Assembly (NCBI RefSeq): GCF_004027225.2
Contig: NC_044278.2
Span: 79,620,923-79,684,922 of the forward strand
DNA length: 64,000 bases
Origin: Strigops habroptila
Lineage: Eukaryota > Chordata > Aves > Psittaciformes > Psittacidae
Reading direction: 5' to 3'
Below, one piece after another: positions 37,324 to 48,356 of this stretch. A program made the position numbers and the translations under genes. Position 1 is the stretch's first letter, and each line of letters opens with the position of its first letter. The notes beneath the pieces were generated by a model. The model had not been told where the DNA came from, did no database searches, and saw only the letters and a program-made list of their open reading frames with translations.

Positions 37324-40300
37324 ATTTACATCCAGATCACTCATTTCTATCCAATAACTTCATTTAAAGATAGTATAATGGGGAAGATTAAAAAAAAGAA
37401 AAAAAAAGGAAATCAGGTGTCACTCAAAGAAATGACAAGGCTGACAGACTAGTTTGAGCGGAGGTTTTAAGCTGCCATGCTGTGCCTTTCACAGCTGCCT
37501 ACACTTCATGTCATTAATAACCAGCAAATAAGATCTGCAGGTGGGCATATAGGGCACCCTGAGCCAAGAAGCTGTAGCTAGGGCTTCTGTCTCTAAGATG
37601 GGTGGCCAGGCTCATTTGCACAAGGCTGCTTATGTTTCCATACAGAAGTGTAACCCTACTTAGCATAGCTTCAGGGAAGCTGCTACAATACAGAGAATGC
37701 TAATTACTGTAACCAACTGGCAATGATGCATCCAAAATTAAATGGCCTGTGACTGAGCAGATGAACAATTTTTACAGCCCTAAGTTCAGGGAACATGGAT
37801 ATTCTGTCAAATTAACAGACAGTCTATTTGGTCTTAATAGCTAAACTGAAGTCTTTTAAAAGGCATTTAGATGTGCTATTAAGTTATCAGTGTGAATACA
37901 GTTCTCCTTCCAGTTTAAAGGTGTCCAATTTGAATCTAAAACACCTGTAGCCTATTATAGGAAAAAAAAATAACCAAAACCAACCAAACAACATCTTATG
38001 ACCCTTATAAACTTCATCTTCAGGTGAAGCTGCAGCATGGCCTCTGCTCCTACTCTAGGTTCCTGTTCATCTTTTTGTACTCAGGCAAAATGGCCAGTGA
38101 AGTCAGCAGCAGCTCTGAGCACAGAGACCTTCAGGCACAGACTCTGCAGGCTGCCTCCTCAGTCTTCAATTCCAGTGAACTTTGGGGGGGTTTTGGGAGA
38201 ACATGGTAAGATGGAAGTTTTTACTTGGCTTTCTACAATGACCTTTAACAAGTAAATCAAAGCCAACGCCAGACATAAATTGATTTTCCTGGTATCAATT
38301 ACCCATATATTTCAGCACAGATGATAACAGAAGTCCAGCTTTTCTACAAGTGCTCTCAACAAATATACGTATTCATCAACTGACTTTATTATTCTCTTCA
38401 GTTACCAAAACTCTTTTTCTGATTAGCAGAAAATACTGAAGAAAAAAAAAGTTAATAAACTGTGTAGAAAAACGTTCCAGATGACAAATTTCATTGCTAG
38501 ACTGCAATCCTTTTCAAAGGATGTTTTGTAGCAAGTGAGGCTCACACATAAAGCTATTGATGCAATATATCTGGCAGAATGGTTCATTTATAGATTTATC
38601 AGTAAGCAAGACTCTTGCTGTTTTCAGGGAAAACAGAGCTGTAAGCAATCTGGCTAAGTGTCCCCCCAGATGATAAACAGCTGGATCTAAAATCCACTGC
38701 ACTTAGGATATGGTTGCAGAAATGTGACTAAAATCAAGGTCTTCAGTTACTTGTTAGAGTTCCCTTTTTTGCTGACCACAATGAATTGAAACACCAATGT
38801 TTCTTCATCCCAGCTTTCCAATACAAAGTATGGGATTCATCTCAGCAGTTTTAAGACACATCTGCAATGTCTGTTCTACTCACACTAGAATCCCTTTATA
38901 GGCAGTGGAGAAAAACTAGGCACTTGTAGAACACAATTCATCAAACCTATTTAGGATGTTCATCTGAAGATATGATGCATCATATCCTAGAAAGCTCTGT
39001 TTCTCTGCAGTGACTCCCAGATGTGTTTTGTGAGATTTGCTCGTATGTATATACCTACATCTTTTGGCTGGGTGAGGAGGAATCAGCAAAAACATTCTCA
39101 CTGTTTTTTCAGACACCCATGATGAAAGCTGCATACCCTTCATGCCCCTCAAAGGGCTCTTTATGGGTTTCTTGAAGAGTGCCTGCACATTGGTAGAGCC
39201 CCTTTTCCCAGCCACCAGGACTCATTCAGGGTCTCCTTCTCCTTCACACCCATTAGTGTAGAGAGGTGGGGAGAGCTGCAGAGACAAGCTCACCAAGGAG
39301 CAAAGCTGGCAGAACAGCTGCAGCCACCATTCAAGCCAGAATTGATGGACATTGATAACATCATCAGAATATCTCTGCAGTTTTCACATTGGGCCCTCTC
39401 TCCACTTATTGACTGTTTGCTACAATTGCTTCTATCTGTGCTTTCCTGTTTCTCCATTTCCCTCCTAACATAACCCCCTCTGGATAGATTTAAAAAACAA
39501 TAACACAAAGCTTATAAAACTCCACCAGTTCCTGGATATATGTTATATCCTTCCCTCCCTCCCTCTCTTGTCGATTTAAGATCTCTGTACAGCAGTCTAT
39601 TTCTTAACTGGTTTTTTTTTTCTGAAACTAGCCTCAGAGGCTAAGTCTACATTTATCTGAGCTGCGGTGTCCCAGGAGCACTCTGAAGTCTCTGAAGTCA
39701 TGTCTTACAAGCTAGCATCAGCTATTAAAAATCAGGTGGGGTGTTTCTGTTTTAATCCGGCAACACACAACAAGAAAAATTGTTTAAATACTGATTACAA
39801 TAACCTTAGCTAAACGTTATTGTAATGAAGAGGCAGAGAAATTAGGACTACAGATTTCAGAAGAGAATCAAGAACAAAAGACGTGGGACCAATTTGGATC
39901 TGCAGCATCTTATATATCTTGCTGGTGAATGCCTGGTCTTGCAAGGAGCTGTATATAATACCCTGGTTACCACTGTACTCCAGAGGTCTCTGATTTTGAG
40001 CCAAGGGTAAACATATGCATTAAGAAAATGCAAAACACTTTTTTACATTTTTAACAAGAAATCCATTAGAAAGCCTTTCAAAGATCAGCTGATCTTATTA
40101 AATCAACTCAGTCCAATTAATGCAAAATTTAGAGACACAGAAATATCTACTGCTCACGGGAAAGACATTATTTTTCTCTTACATTATTATGAAGTTAAAA
40201 CAATTTCATTACAATACACAGCTTTGCATATTCTGGACTAAAAGAACTCCGCATGTTTAGGGAGAGATTGAGTTTATTTTTTAAAAAAGAAAGATGCATT

Positions 40301-42659
40301 TCCATAAACTATTAGCTCATATTCAGCTACCGGATCCATTCTCAGAAGTGCTGAAGTTGTTGAGCAGTGAGTTAGTGGCACAATACTTCAGTAGGAAAAC
40401 TCCAATTGGGCCATTTTGCAGGTGTCTGCAGCAAAAAGCCAGGAAGAGATGGAGCACTGTTACAGAAATCTCTCTCTATTGCTTTGCAGCTTTTCCTTTT
40501 CTTCTTTTCTGCCAGGAAAGACCATCCAGGATTACCGAGCTCAGTGCAAAACTTAACACACTGCTCACATTCACACTAGCATCTGTCAAATCACTGGATA
40601 AACAGACAGCTGGTTCCTACTGCCACACCATTGCGAAGAAATGCTCAGAGGGTGATATATTTACCATTCTCCTTAGCATCCCTCCCATTTGAAGATGTCA
40701 GCTGCAACTGGACTCAGAATCCACTTCTAATTACACAACATACAGCAGACAGTCATCTTTTTAAGGATATAACTGGAGTAACTTAACACATCCCTCATAA
40801 TGTACACATGCTAGAACTTCTCTGCTGGAAATGACTGTCCCTGTAGCATACAATACCCTTCTTGATTTGCCACAGTACAAAACAAACAAATTATGTCCAG
40901 CACCTTGAAAGCCCACGGACAATGAAAGTGAAAAATGCATTTCACTTTGTAGCATGCAGATAAGGAGAACAGGAGCAGCAAACAGCTCAGAGGTGGTAAG
41001 ATCTTAAACCGCCACAGCTATTTGTAAAACAAATGGGTTACTCGGTTGCCTCTGCACATGTTGCCTCTGACATGATCCTTAAAGGATGACTTTTCTGAAA
41101 GGGCAGAAAAGTACTGTGTGTGACTGAGATTTAAAGGCAGGGGTCTGAGAACTTGCTGTAGCGTGATTTCACTTTTACATGAAAAATAGTGTCGTGGATA
41201 TGCCAAAAGTGTGTGATAATGTTACATTTCAGTAGAATATATGGTAAATGAGTAGCGTACATTGATTGGGGAATAAGACTCTGAAAAGTAAATCTTTTTG
41301 TTCAATCTTAGATACTTGGATAATCACAAAAAACGATCCATTCTCCATATTATATACATCCAAAGTCAGCAAAAATAAGGAATGCTGACAGGGGTTTGCA
41401 TGACTCCATAGTAATGCTGAGAAGCACACCAGGATGCTCTGTTGCTCATGATTTGAAACTGTATTTCAGAGCCTCTCAGAAAAGCTGGGACAGAATACAC
41501 ATGGTTTTGGAATGACAACAATGGGAAACCAGGTTTGATTTCAGACATTAAAGATGAGGCATTGGATTTTTCAGAGATGTAAAAGATAACAGCTGCTAAA
41601 TGATGCCAGTATGATCTTAGGGAACAGTGAATTATCTTAACATGCTTTTTTACCAGATAATTGGACAAAGAACCCAAACGCACTGCAGAAGCTGTAGCAA
41701 GTCTGACATTCAAATCTTCCTGGCCTGAAGAACTTTGTCATTCTCAGTGTGAAGCACAGCATCCAAAGTAAAACACAAAGTACAGGGTGGGAAAGGATTC
41801 ATCCCTCTTAGTGAATGGTTCAGGTCACTCTTCAACTGTGTGCTCTTACCCCGATATGTCCACATCTGTGTTTCTTAAACTGCAACAGCATGCATAAATC
41901 CCCAAGAAAGAGATTTAATGGTCAAGATGGAGATTATTAGCTGCAACTGGACCAGGAATGTTAATAAACATTGCTTGTGTTGCTTTAGTACTGCTTCAGA
42001 TATGGTGAACATGCTATCAGGACTGTGTCCACTCCAGATGCTTTGGACCAAAGAGCTCAGGCCTTTCCTTACAGCATCTCTCTAAAAATCCTTAGAGTTT
42101 CTGTTTACAAATGCAACTCCTGCAAAAGCAAGTACTGGGTTTACTCCCAGGCACGAGAGATGCAGTAGCAGGCCCTGCAAGAGCATTCCTCAGTACCCTG
42201 ACCATCCTGATGAGTCATCACCTCATGTGTGACTTTCATGACAGGGACTACAGCAGGGCTGGGGACATTCAACATATGTACCTACAAACACACCCCCTCA
42301 CACAGCTTGTCTGATGCTTGGGAGGGACCAAAGAGCAGCCAGAGCGCTGTACGGCCATCAGGAAGGCACCATTATCTGTCCCGGACTACCAGGAATCAAG
42401 GCACGGCTGCAGAAGGTTGGATGGGAAACACCAAGGCCCTCTTTTCTCCCCTCAGAAAATCCTCCCTTACTCCCAAATTACTCCTTCTGCCTGGGATGAC
42501 AGTGGCCTGCAGCTTCCAGCTAAAGAGGTTTTATAGGTGACAGATGCCAATCAGCGAGCCCTACGTTGTGAGCTGTGGGATACTCAGGACCTTGCAGGGG
42601 GAGGTGATAAACCTGCCGAAAGGTGGCACAATGTGCAGTGGCTGCACTGTTGGCTGGCT

Positions 42660-43090
42660 GCTCCAATTAAATTTTAATAGAACTCTTAAAAATAATTTCA
42701 GCGTAAACCACAATGTATGTGAGGGAGCCTAAATTAATAAAAAACTATCTTTCAAGAATGAAGAATAAATGTAATCTGAGATCAATATTTATGAAGCTGT
42801 GATTAATTGACTGATGACCAAATGATTACAAACTTCTATCTGAGGCAGCTACTCAAATGTATTAGCTTTGATGAAAAAAAAAATTAAAAAAAAATACAAA
42901 CTGGGTCAATGAAAAAATGCGTTCCTAATCAATTTTTAATAGCACTTAAGATTTTATGATTTTTTAAACTTTCCTTTTAATAATTGATCAGAAAAATGAA
43001 TCTAATTTAAACAAGGTGGTGTAAGGTGTTCTGTATCTGTTTGATGGTGTTCTTAATGACGAAATTCAATTAGGGCTGACTTTTCATTAT
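42660..43090. promoter_or_regulatory. Candidate enhancer-like TAAT-rich block (unproven)
   Basis: An AT-rich block with many TAAT/ATTA homeodomain cores, including TTAATAG, AAATTAATAA, TGATTAATTGACTGATGA, AACTTT plus TTTTAATAATTGATCAG and CAATTAGGG. It is far denser in such cores than neighbouring sequence of similar composition appears to be. Developmental enhancers often look like this, and in mammals OBI1 lies next to the developmental regulator POU4F1. This is a guess from composition only. Confidence 0.2.
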
Positions 43091-46000
43091 AAATCTCTGG
43101 TTTTAAGGTAAGCCCTGATTGGCTGGTAAACATTTGAGACTGGGAGAATAACGGAGGTGAACTGCACTGCTCAGCACAATCCACTCATTAAGATTTTACA
43201 CTGTTCATTCCAGCCTCCCCTCGGTTCCAACAAAAAAAAAATAAAAAAATTAAAAAATGTCCACGATATCTGTAATCTCTGTAACTTCATCACACTTTTC
43301 TGGTGTGTAGCAGCACTTTGCCTTGTTCCTTGCTACATCCCAGAGGACAGATCCTCAGCTAGTGGCAAGCACCATAAGGTATACTGAAAGGCCATCATAA
43401 TTACAGCTTAAATCAAGGCCTGTTGCACTCGTGTGTGTATTTTGTCAGTAACATGCTCCATGGCTCAAACTCTGGTGTAAGGAAGAACATTAGAGGTTAA
43501 ACAACAGCCAAAACTTGCAAAATAATGGCCCAGACTGGAAGATGTTGTCTGCACGGTTAGCTAGAATCACCATTCTCCTGAAGTCATTTAAATCTCGGAA
43601 GATGGAAGGTTTAGAGAGAGATCTTCTATGCATAAAAACTAGCTAAAATGCACCGCTCCTCTCTGTTACGTTGCCTGTTTCACAAAGGCTCTCTATATAC
43701 TAGCAAATAAAATAAGCACAGAATACAAAGCACAGCCTGTTTATCCATACCTCTTGATGGTCAGGACACCACTTGGTACATCTGTGAGCCACTGCAACCA
43801 GCCTTCCCCCACATAGTCTCTTGCAAAGCTCATGGAGAGATGCTTAGGCTGAGACATAACAATACAGGTGGGTTAGAAAGTGCCTGCACAGCGTAATACT
43901 TCTGGAGCTTCTTCCTGCCCTCAGATGTTGTTCTAGTATAATTCCATTTGTTTGGATAAAATATTCATCTGAAAAAGGGTGTGACAGGAAATCAACCTCT
44001 TGCATGTCCCTCAAAAAGAAAAAGGGGTGTAGCCTAACGCTCTAGGTATCCAAGCTACATCGACTTCAGATGTAACCCAGCCTTTCTACTTACTTGTTTG
44101 GCTTCTTGCTGACACATGGCAAGAAAAATGGAACATACAGAAGGGCAAGATCAAAAAAATTTTAAATGGCCATAAAGAATTGGGGTTTTTCTCACTTAAC
44201 TTTGGACATCTAAAAGTAAGATGTTTAGGTCTGACCTAGACACTTTGAATTCCTTTGTGGACCATGGAGCCTGAGAGCAGCTATATTCTACTTTAGGAGG
44301 AGATAAAGTTATAGCAGTTAAACTCAAAAAGGGAAACTGTGTCTCTAAAAGCGATTTCTCATCATTTACTATTTTGTGTGAAGACTAACCGCACCAAGCT
44401 TACACAAGACTGTCAGCCTCAAGCACTATTTAATCGCCAAGGCTATGCTCTTCTCTGCCCCCAGCTCACCTACCCTACAGCCAGAGATTTACGTTCTGCT
44501 CTCCAGCATTCATTTTATTTCCTTTCTGGTGGTACAATATTTTTCCCACTGCCAAAACACAAATCATTGTTTTAACGAGAGAGATGAAATTCGCCTTTGT
44601 TTTAAAATGAAAGCCACATGGGAAATCCCAAAGAGCAAGTAGCAAGAGTAGCCTATGAGAAGCTCAGGCAGCATAGATGGGGGTACCTGAGAGCTATGTA
44701 TTTTCATCAAATGGCCTCCGAATGGTGTCAAGAAGGGATTAGGCAGCCAGTGAATCCCTGAGCCAGTGGCTCACAACAAGAGCCAGCAAGGCCATCACTC
44801 TGCAGGGCTCGTCAACAGTAAAATCCTGAGCAGGGGGGACCTGTTTTCACCCTTTCTGAAAGCATGTTTTAAGACCACAGGTTTGAAGTTAGGTACCCAG
44901 AATCCCACACCTTTAGTCTCAGTTTTAAGCAACTTTCACTCTGTATTCTCCTAAATAGTGTAAAACCACCAGGGAAACCCTTCTTAAAGCTAAAGATCCA
45001 GCCTTGTTTCTCAAAGAGAAAACTCTTCAAGGCAAACCAGAACAGACTCCACTGCTGCAGAAGTGGATGCTGAGAGTGAATAGCCTGGCTTGGCACCGCC
45101 TGCCAGCTTCCACCCATTTCTACCTCAGCAGAATAAGAAAAGGAAAAACAAAACATAACAGTGATTTATATCTATTTGTGCAGGTGTAAACAATGACTTT
45201 CAAGACAGGTTTTAATGCGCAAAGCCTCACATTCAAACGTACCCAAACTGTTAATACAACTACATTAGTTACTTATCACTCATCAGCTGGGCTAATCAGC
45301 CAAGAAGACATGAATTTCACTGTTCACACCCTCACCTGCTTCTTGCTTTTTCTGCACAAGGTGCTGCTGGAAAACATGCACAGATCCACAATAAAAGCAA
45401 CCTATGCACTTTAAGCCAAAAATACAGTAACATTATTCAGCTTTATGAATCAAACAATGTAAGTCTCAAGTTGGAAAACTTAATTTGCTCAGTTTAGTAC
45501 TCCTACCAGCTTATGTTGTCTTATATCAGTTCCTTTCCAGATTTCATCAGAGAACTTTTTACTTTTGTGATCAATAATGTTTCATATTTTCACTATTAAT
45601 CATCTCAAAGTTTCTGTGATTTCAAGAACAGATAGTGAAGTGGCTGAAGCATTTCACAAATAAAACCCTAATCCTGGGAGTTCACTGATGGTTAAGTTCT
45701 TGAATTCTAACCCACCCTTTTAACCATTCCTTCTCTGTATATTTACTAACAGCAGTGGCCAGATACCCATCTCCTGCCTGCTGTTTGATCCTTATGCCCC
45801 AATGCCTCTGCAGAGGCATGCCAGGCATTCCAGGAAGATTTTATCTGTTTCATCCTGGCTCCAGCGCTTCTGCAAAAGCAGCCTCCATCCTACACAGACT
45901 ACCGCGTTAGGTAGCTTGGACCTTTTAAACATCTGTTACCTCCTGCAGTCACATTTTATTTCTCAGTTCCCCTTAGCTGCAGCGGACTGTTACCCCTCCA

Positions 46001-46559
46001 GCTCCCTTCTCCTCACTCTCTGTAGCCTCACTCTCTCTCTCTTCTCAGCACTACAGAATTAAATATTTTCCATGCCCCTGAAGAGTTGGTAACATCATCC
46101 CATAAATTTCAACTAAACCTCAGGCGCTACTAGATCACAAATAATTTTTGAAGTATTTGTTCACTGACTTAGGCATCCAACCTCAACAGAAATCTGCTAA
46201 ACAAATAAGTTTAACCTCCTTACACAGAAAACATATTCCTTTTAGCAGCTTATTCAGAAAAATAAGCTCCTTTATATGCTATTTTTGGTTGAGAGAAAAT
46301 ATATTCATCCCAACAGAGCTTGTTCTCCAACAGGTCACTTTCCAGTTACATACACTTTTTTGAAGCAATGGAAGTCATGCCTTTGAAAAGGTTCCAGCTT
46401 TATCCCAGATTAATTTAAAAGAGTTTCACATGTCAACTGTTAGATGCATTTTCTTGCTTTCGATTTCTCTTTCATGCATTTACCCTTTCTGCTCTTTGTA
46501 TTGTCTATTCACATTTTCTCAATAAAAATCAATATAAAGCTAAGAAAGATAAATAACAG

Positions 46560-47175
46560 GGATTCGCTGCGTTCCTATGCAGTTCGCTGGCTGCGCGATA
46601 AACTCGCTCGATGAATTTCAGGCTCCAGCGGTTCTCTTTAAAGCTCAAAACCCAATAATATTGTATCTCTCATGTGAAAATTCTCTAAGCACCCTCCTTA
46701 GAAGCAGGTCGATCGTGCCAGGACTAAAAGCATCTCCTGGCAGTGGATGTCCACTCACTCCAGCTTATGATAATTAATGGTATGTCCATTATGTTGCTAA
46801 CTGGTTCTTTTTTTTACTTCACATTAAATCATTTTTTCTGAAGCTTACTAAAAAGTGTTGTGTTTTAACATGTGAATACTCCATCTTTATCAAGTGCATC
46901 TTATTAAAACCTGTCCCTTCCCACCTAAGGATATGTTACCATTGAAGCCACCAGGCCTTGTCTACTCTGGAATGTCACCATGGATTAGTTTGCTCGCTTT
47001 ATTCGCAGAGACTTACCTATATCAAATTTAAATGCACCCGTGCAACTCTGATGTGTCGGCCTATGATACTTTCCTTGTTAATCATTGCATCCACAACTGT
47101 ATGCTTGTTTGAATTAGCTGCTCAGCATTCTAAGCATTTATCATGCAGCGCAATGTTAAATCACTCAGGTCTGTA
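46560..47175. promoter_or_regulatory. Candidate conserved non-coding block with retained CpGs (unproven)
   Basis: In an otherwise CpG-poor region, 46560-46720 contains a cluster of CpGs (ATTCGCTGCG, GTTCGCTGGCTGCGCGATAA, CTCGCTCGATG, GGTCGATCGTGCC). 46980-47165 contains more (GCTCGCTTTATTCGCAG, CACCCGTGC, GTGTCGGCC, GCAGCGCAA). CpGs are normally lost by deamination in methylated DNA, so local retention suggests selection or hypomethylation. No coding frame explains it. Confidence 0.25.
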
Positions 47176-47737
47176 ATTTTCAGCATGCTGTGGCACGTTT
47201 ACAAGAAACTACAGGAACCCTGAGACTGAGGTCAAGCGAGCAGATTCCTGGGAGCCTCCTGTTCCACCAGCCCTGCTTCCCAGCTGCTCTCTGGCAGCCT
47301 GGTAAAGCTCCATGATTTGGAAAGTTGTTGGTGCAAGCCGGGCACCAGGCGCAAGTATTCATCTGCGGATTTGACCTCTCAGTTTCCATGGATCACAACG
47401 AGATGTCCCATCAGGCGTCATTAGGCAAGTGCCCCAACACATGGCACTCGAAGGGCTTGGGGGCTTATCATAGTCCTCTTTCCCTTATCACCCTCAAAGC
47501 CACAGCCACATGGGCTGTGAAAATCCCATCTGAGCCAACAGGCAACACTTTGGGCCAGGAAGCGAAGGCTGAGCCGCCTGCGCAGCAGCAGGGCAGCATG
47601 GGAGCCAAGGGGCAATGCCAGGCACCAGACCGCTCCGGGGTACCTGCTGCTGCAGCCTGATGGACTCGAGGCAGTGGGCAAGGGGACAGGAGTTTTCTCT
47701 GGAACACGTTCCCATTTGTAGTGTTCTGGATTACGAC

Positions 47738-47860
47738 AAAAAAAAGGGGGGACATGTGGAAAAGCACAGAGGAAAGCTCAGAGGAATTAACAGGATTAAA
47801 ACAGCTGCTTTATTTAATTCAGCACAGCGAAACCTGAACAAGGGATAGGTTTATAAGGGG
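47738..47860 (+). other. Possible LTR-like remnant (weak)
   Basis: A polypurine-tract-like run of eight A and six G (47739-47751) is followed after two bases by TGTGGAAAAGC, as at a retroviral 3' LTR start. A TATA-like TTTATAAGGGG lies at 47850-47860. No LTR end and no family match is recognised, and the run may be chance. Confidence 0.15.
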
Positions 47861-48233
47861 AAACGAGAGCTCTTGTAACTGCGCCAGCCTCCTCCTGCAA
47901 GGGTGCCGTGGTTTCCCTCAGGAAGGCCACGCGCAGACCAAAACCTCCGCGGGACCCCCAGGCCACCTCCCCGGCACCGCGGGCCTCCGACCCCGGCCCG
48001 CCCCTGCCTTTCCCCGGCGGGCACGTCGAGCCCCAACCTGCCCCGTGGCTGGGCCCTTAGCAGCGGCCGGCAGCGCATAGAGCCGTGAGGGGGCCGCGGC
48101 TCCCGCCCGCCCTCCAGGGGAGCGCTGCAAAAGCGCGCACCGCCTTCCCTACGCCGGGCGGCGGCTTGGCCTCGGCGGCTTGCCGTAGCGGGGCCGGTGG
48201 GGGGCCGCTGCTGCTGCAGCTGCTGCCTGCGGG

Positions 48234-48240
48234 ACTTCCG
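48234..48240 (-). promoter_or_regulatory. ETS/GABP-type site near the start
   Basis: ACTTCCG, the reverse complement of the ETS core CGGAAGT, lies 45 bases upstream of the ATG within the CpG island. Such sites are common in TATA-less promoters of vertebrate housekeeping genes and often lie close to the start of transcription. Binding is inferred only. Confidence 0.45.
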
Positions 48241-48284
48241 TGCTGGCTGCGCCGGGCCGCGCCCGGCCAGGCCGGGCTGCTGCG

Positions 48285-48356
48285 ATGGCACAGCAGGGGC
48301 CGAGCGTCACGCTGTCTCTCACGCTGCCCATCACCTGCCACATCTGCCTGGGGAAG
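48285..48356 (+). CDS. OBI1: OBI1 coding exon 1
   Basis: Encodes residues 1-24 ([10 protein letters not shown] and on to CHICLGK), including the first two zinc ligands of the RING, Cys18 and Cys21. The start is supported by family agreement of the N-terminus and by context: G at -3 and G at +4. The frame remains open upstream without an ATG, so a longer N-terminus is unlikely. The donor is AAG then GTAACG, phase 0. Confidence 0.95.

Larger units (their letters stand above)
35396..47730. other. Long intergenic stretch upstream of OBI1
   Basis: About 12.3 kb without a supportable gene. It contains a TA/CA microsatellite (37291-37323), a C/T-rich simple stretch near 39549-39568, and two candidate conserved non-coding blocks described separately. 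The longest open frame (40294-40692, 132 codons, +) is not recognisable and has no convincing gene context. In mammals a divergent non-coding transcript (OBI1-AS1) starts near this gene, but nothing in this sequence lets me place one. Confidence 0.55.

Noticed and set aside
40294..40692. A 132-codon plus-strand open frame
   Set aside because: The product is not recognised and has no domain or neighbouring exon. Chance frames of this length are expected in 47 kb.
48240..48284. An N-terminally extended OBI1 starting upstream of the ATG at 48285
   Set aside because: The frame is open upstream but has no ATG, and the family N-terminus aligns with the ATG at 48285, which has good start context.
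47851..48291. A 146-codon minus-strand open frame in the CpG island
   Set aside because: Same cause: a composition-driven frame with low-complexity Arg/Gly/Ala/Pro product and no domain.
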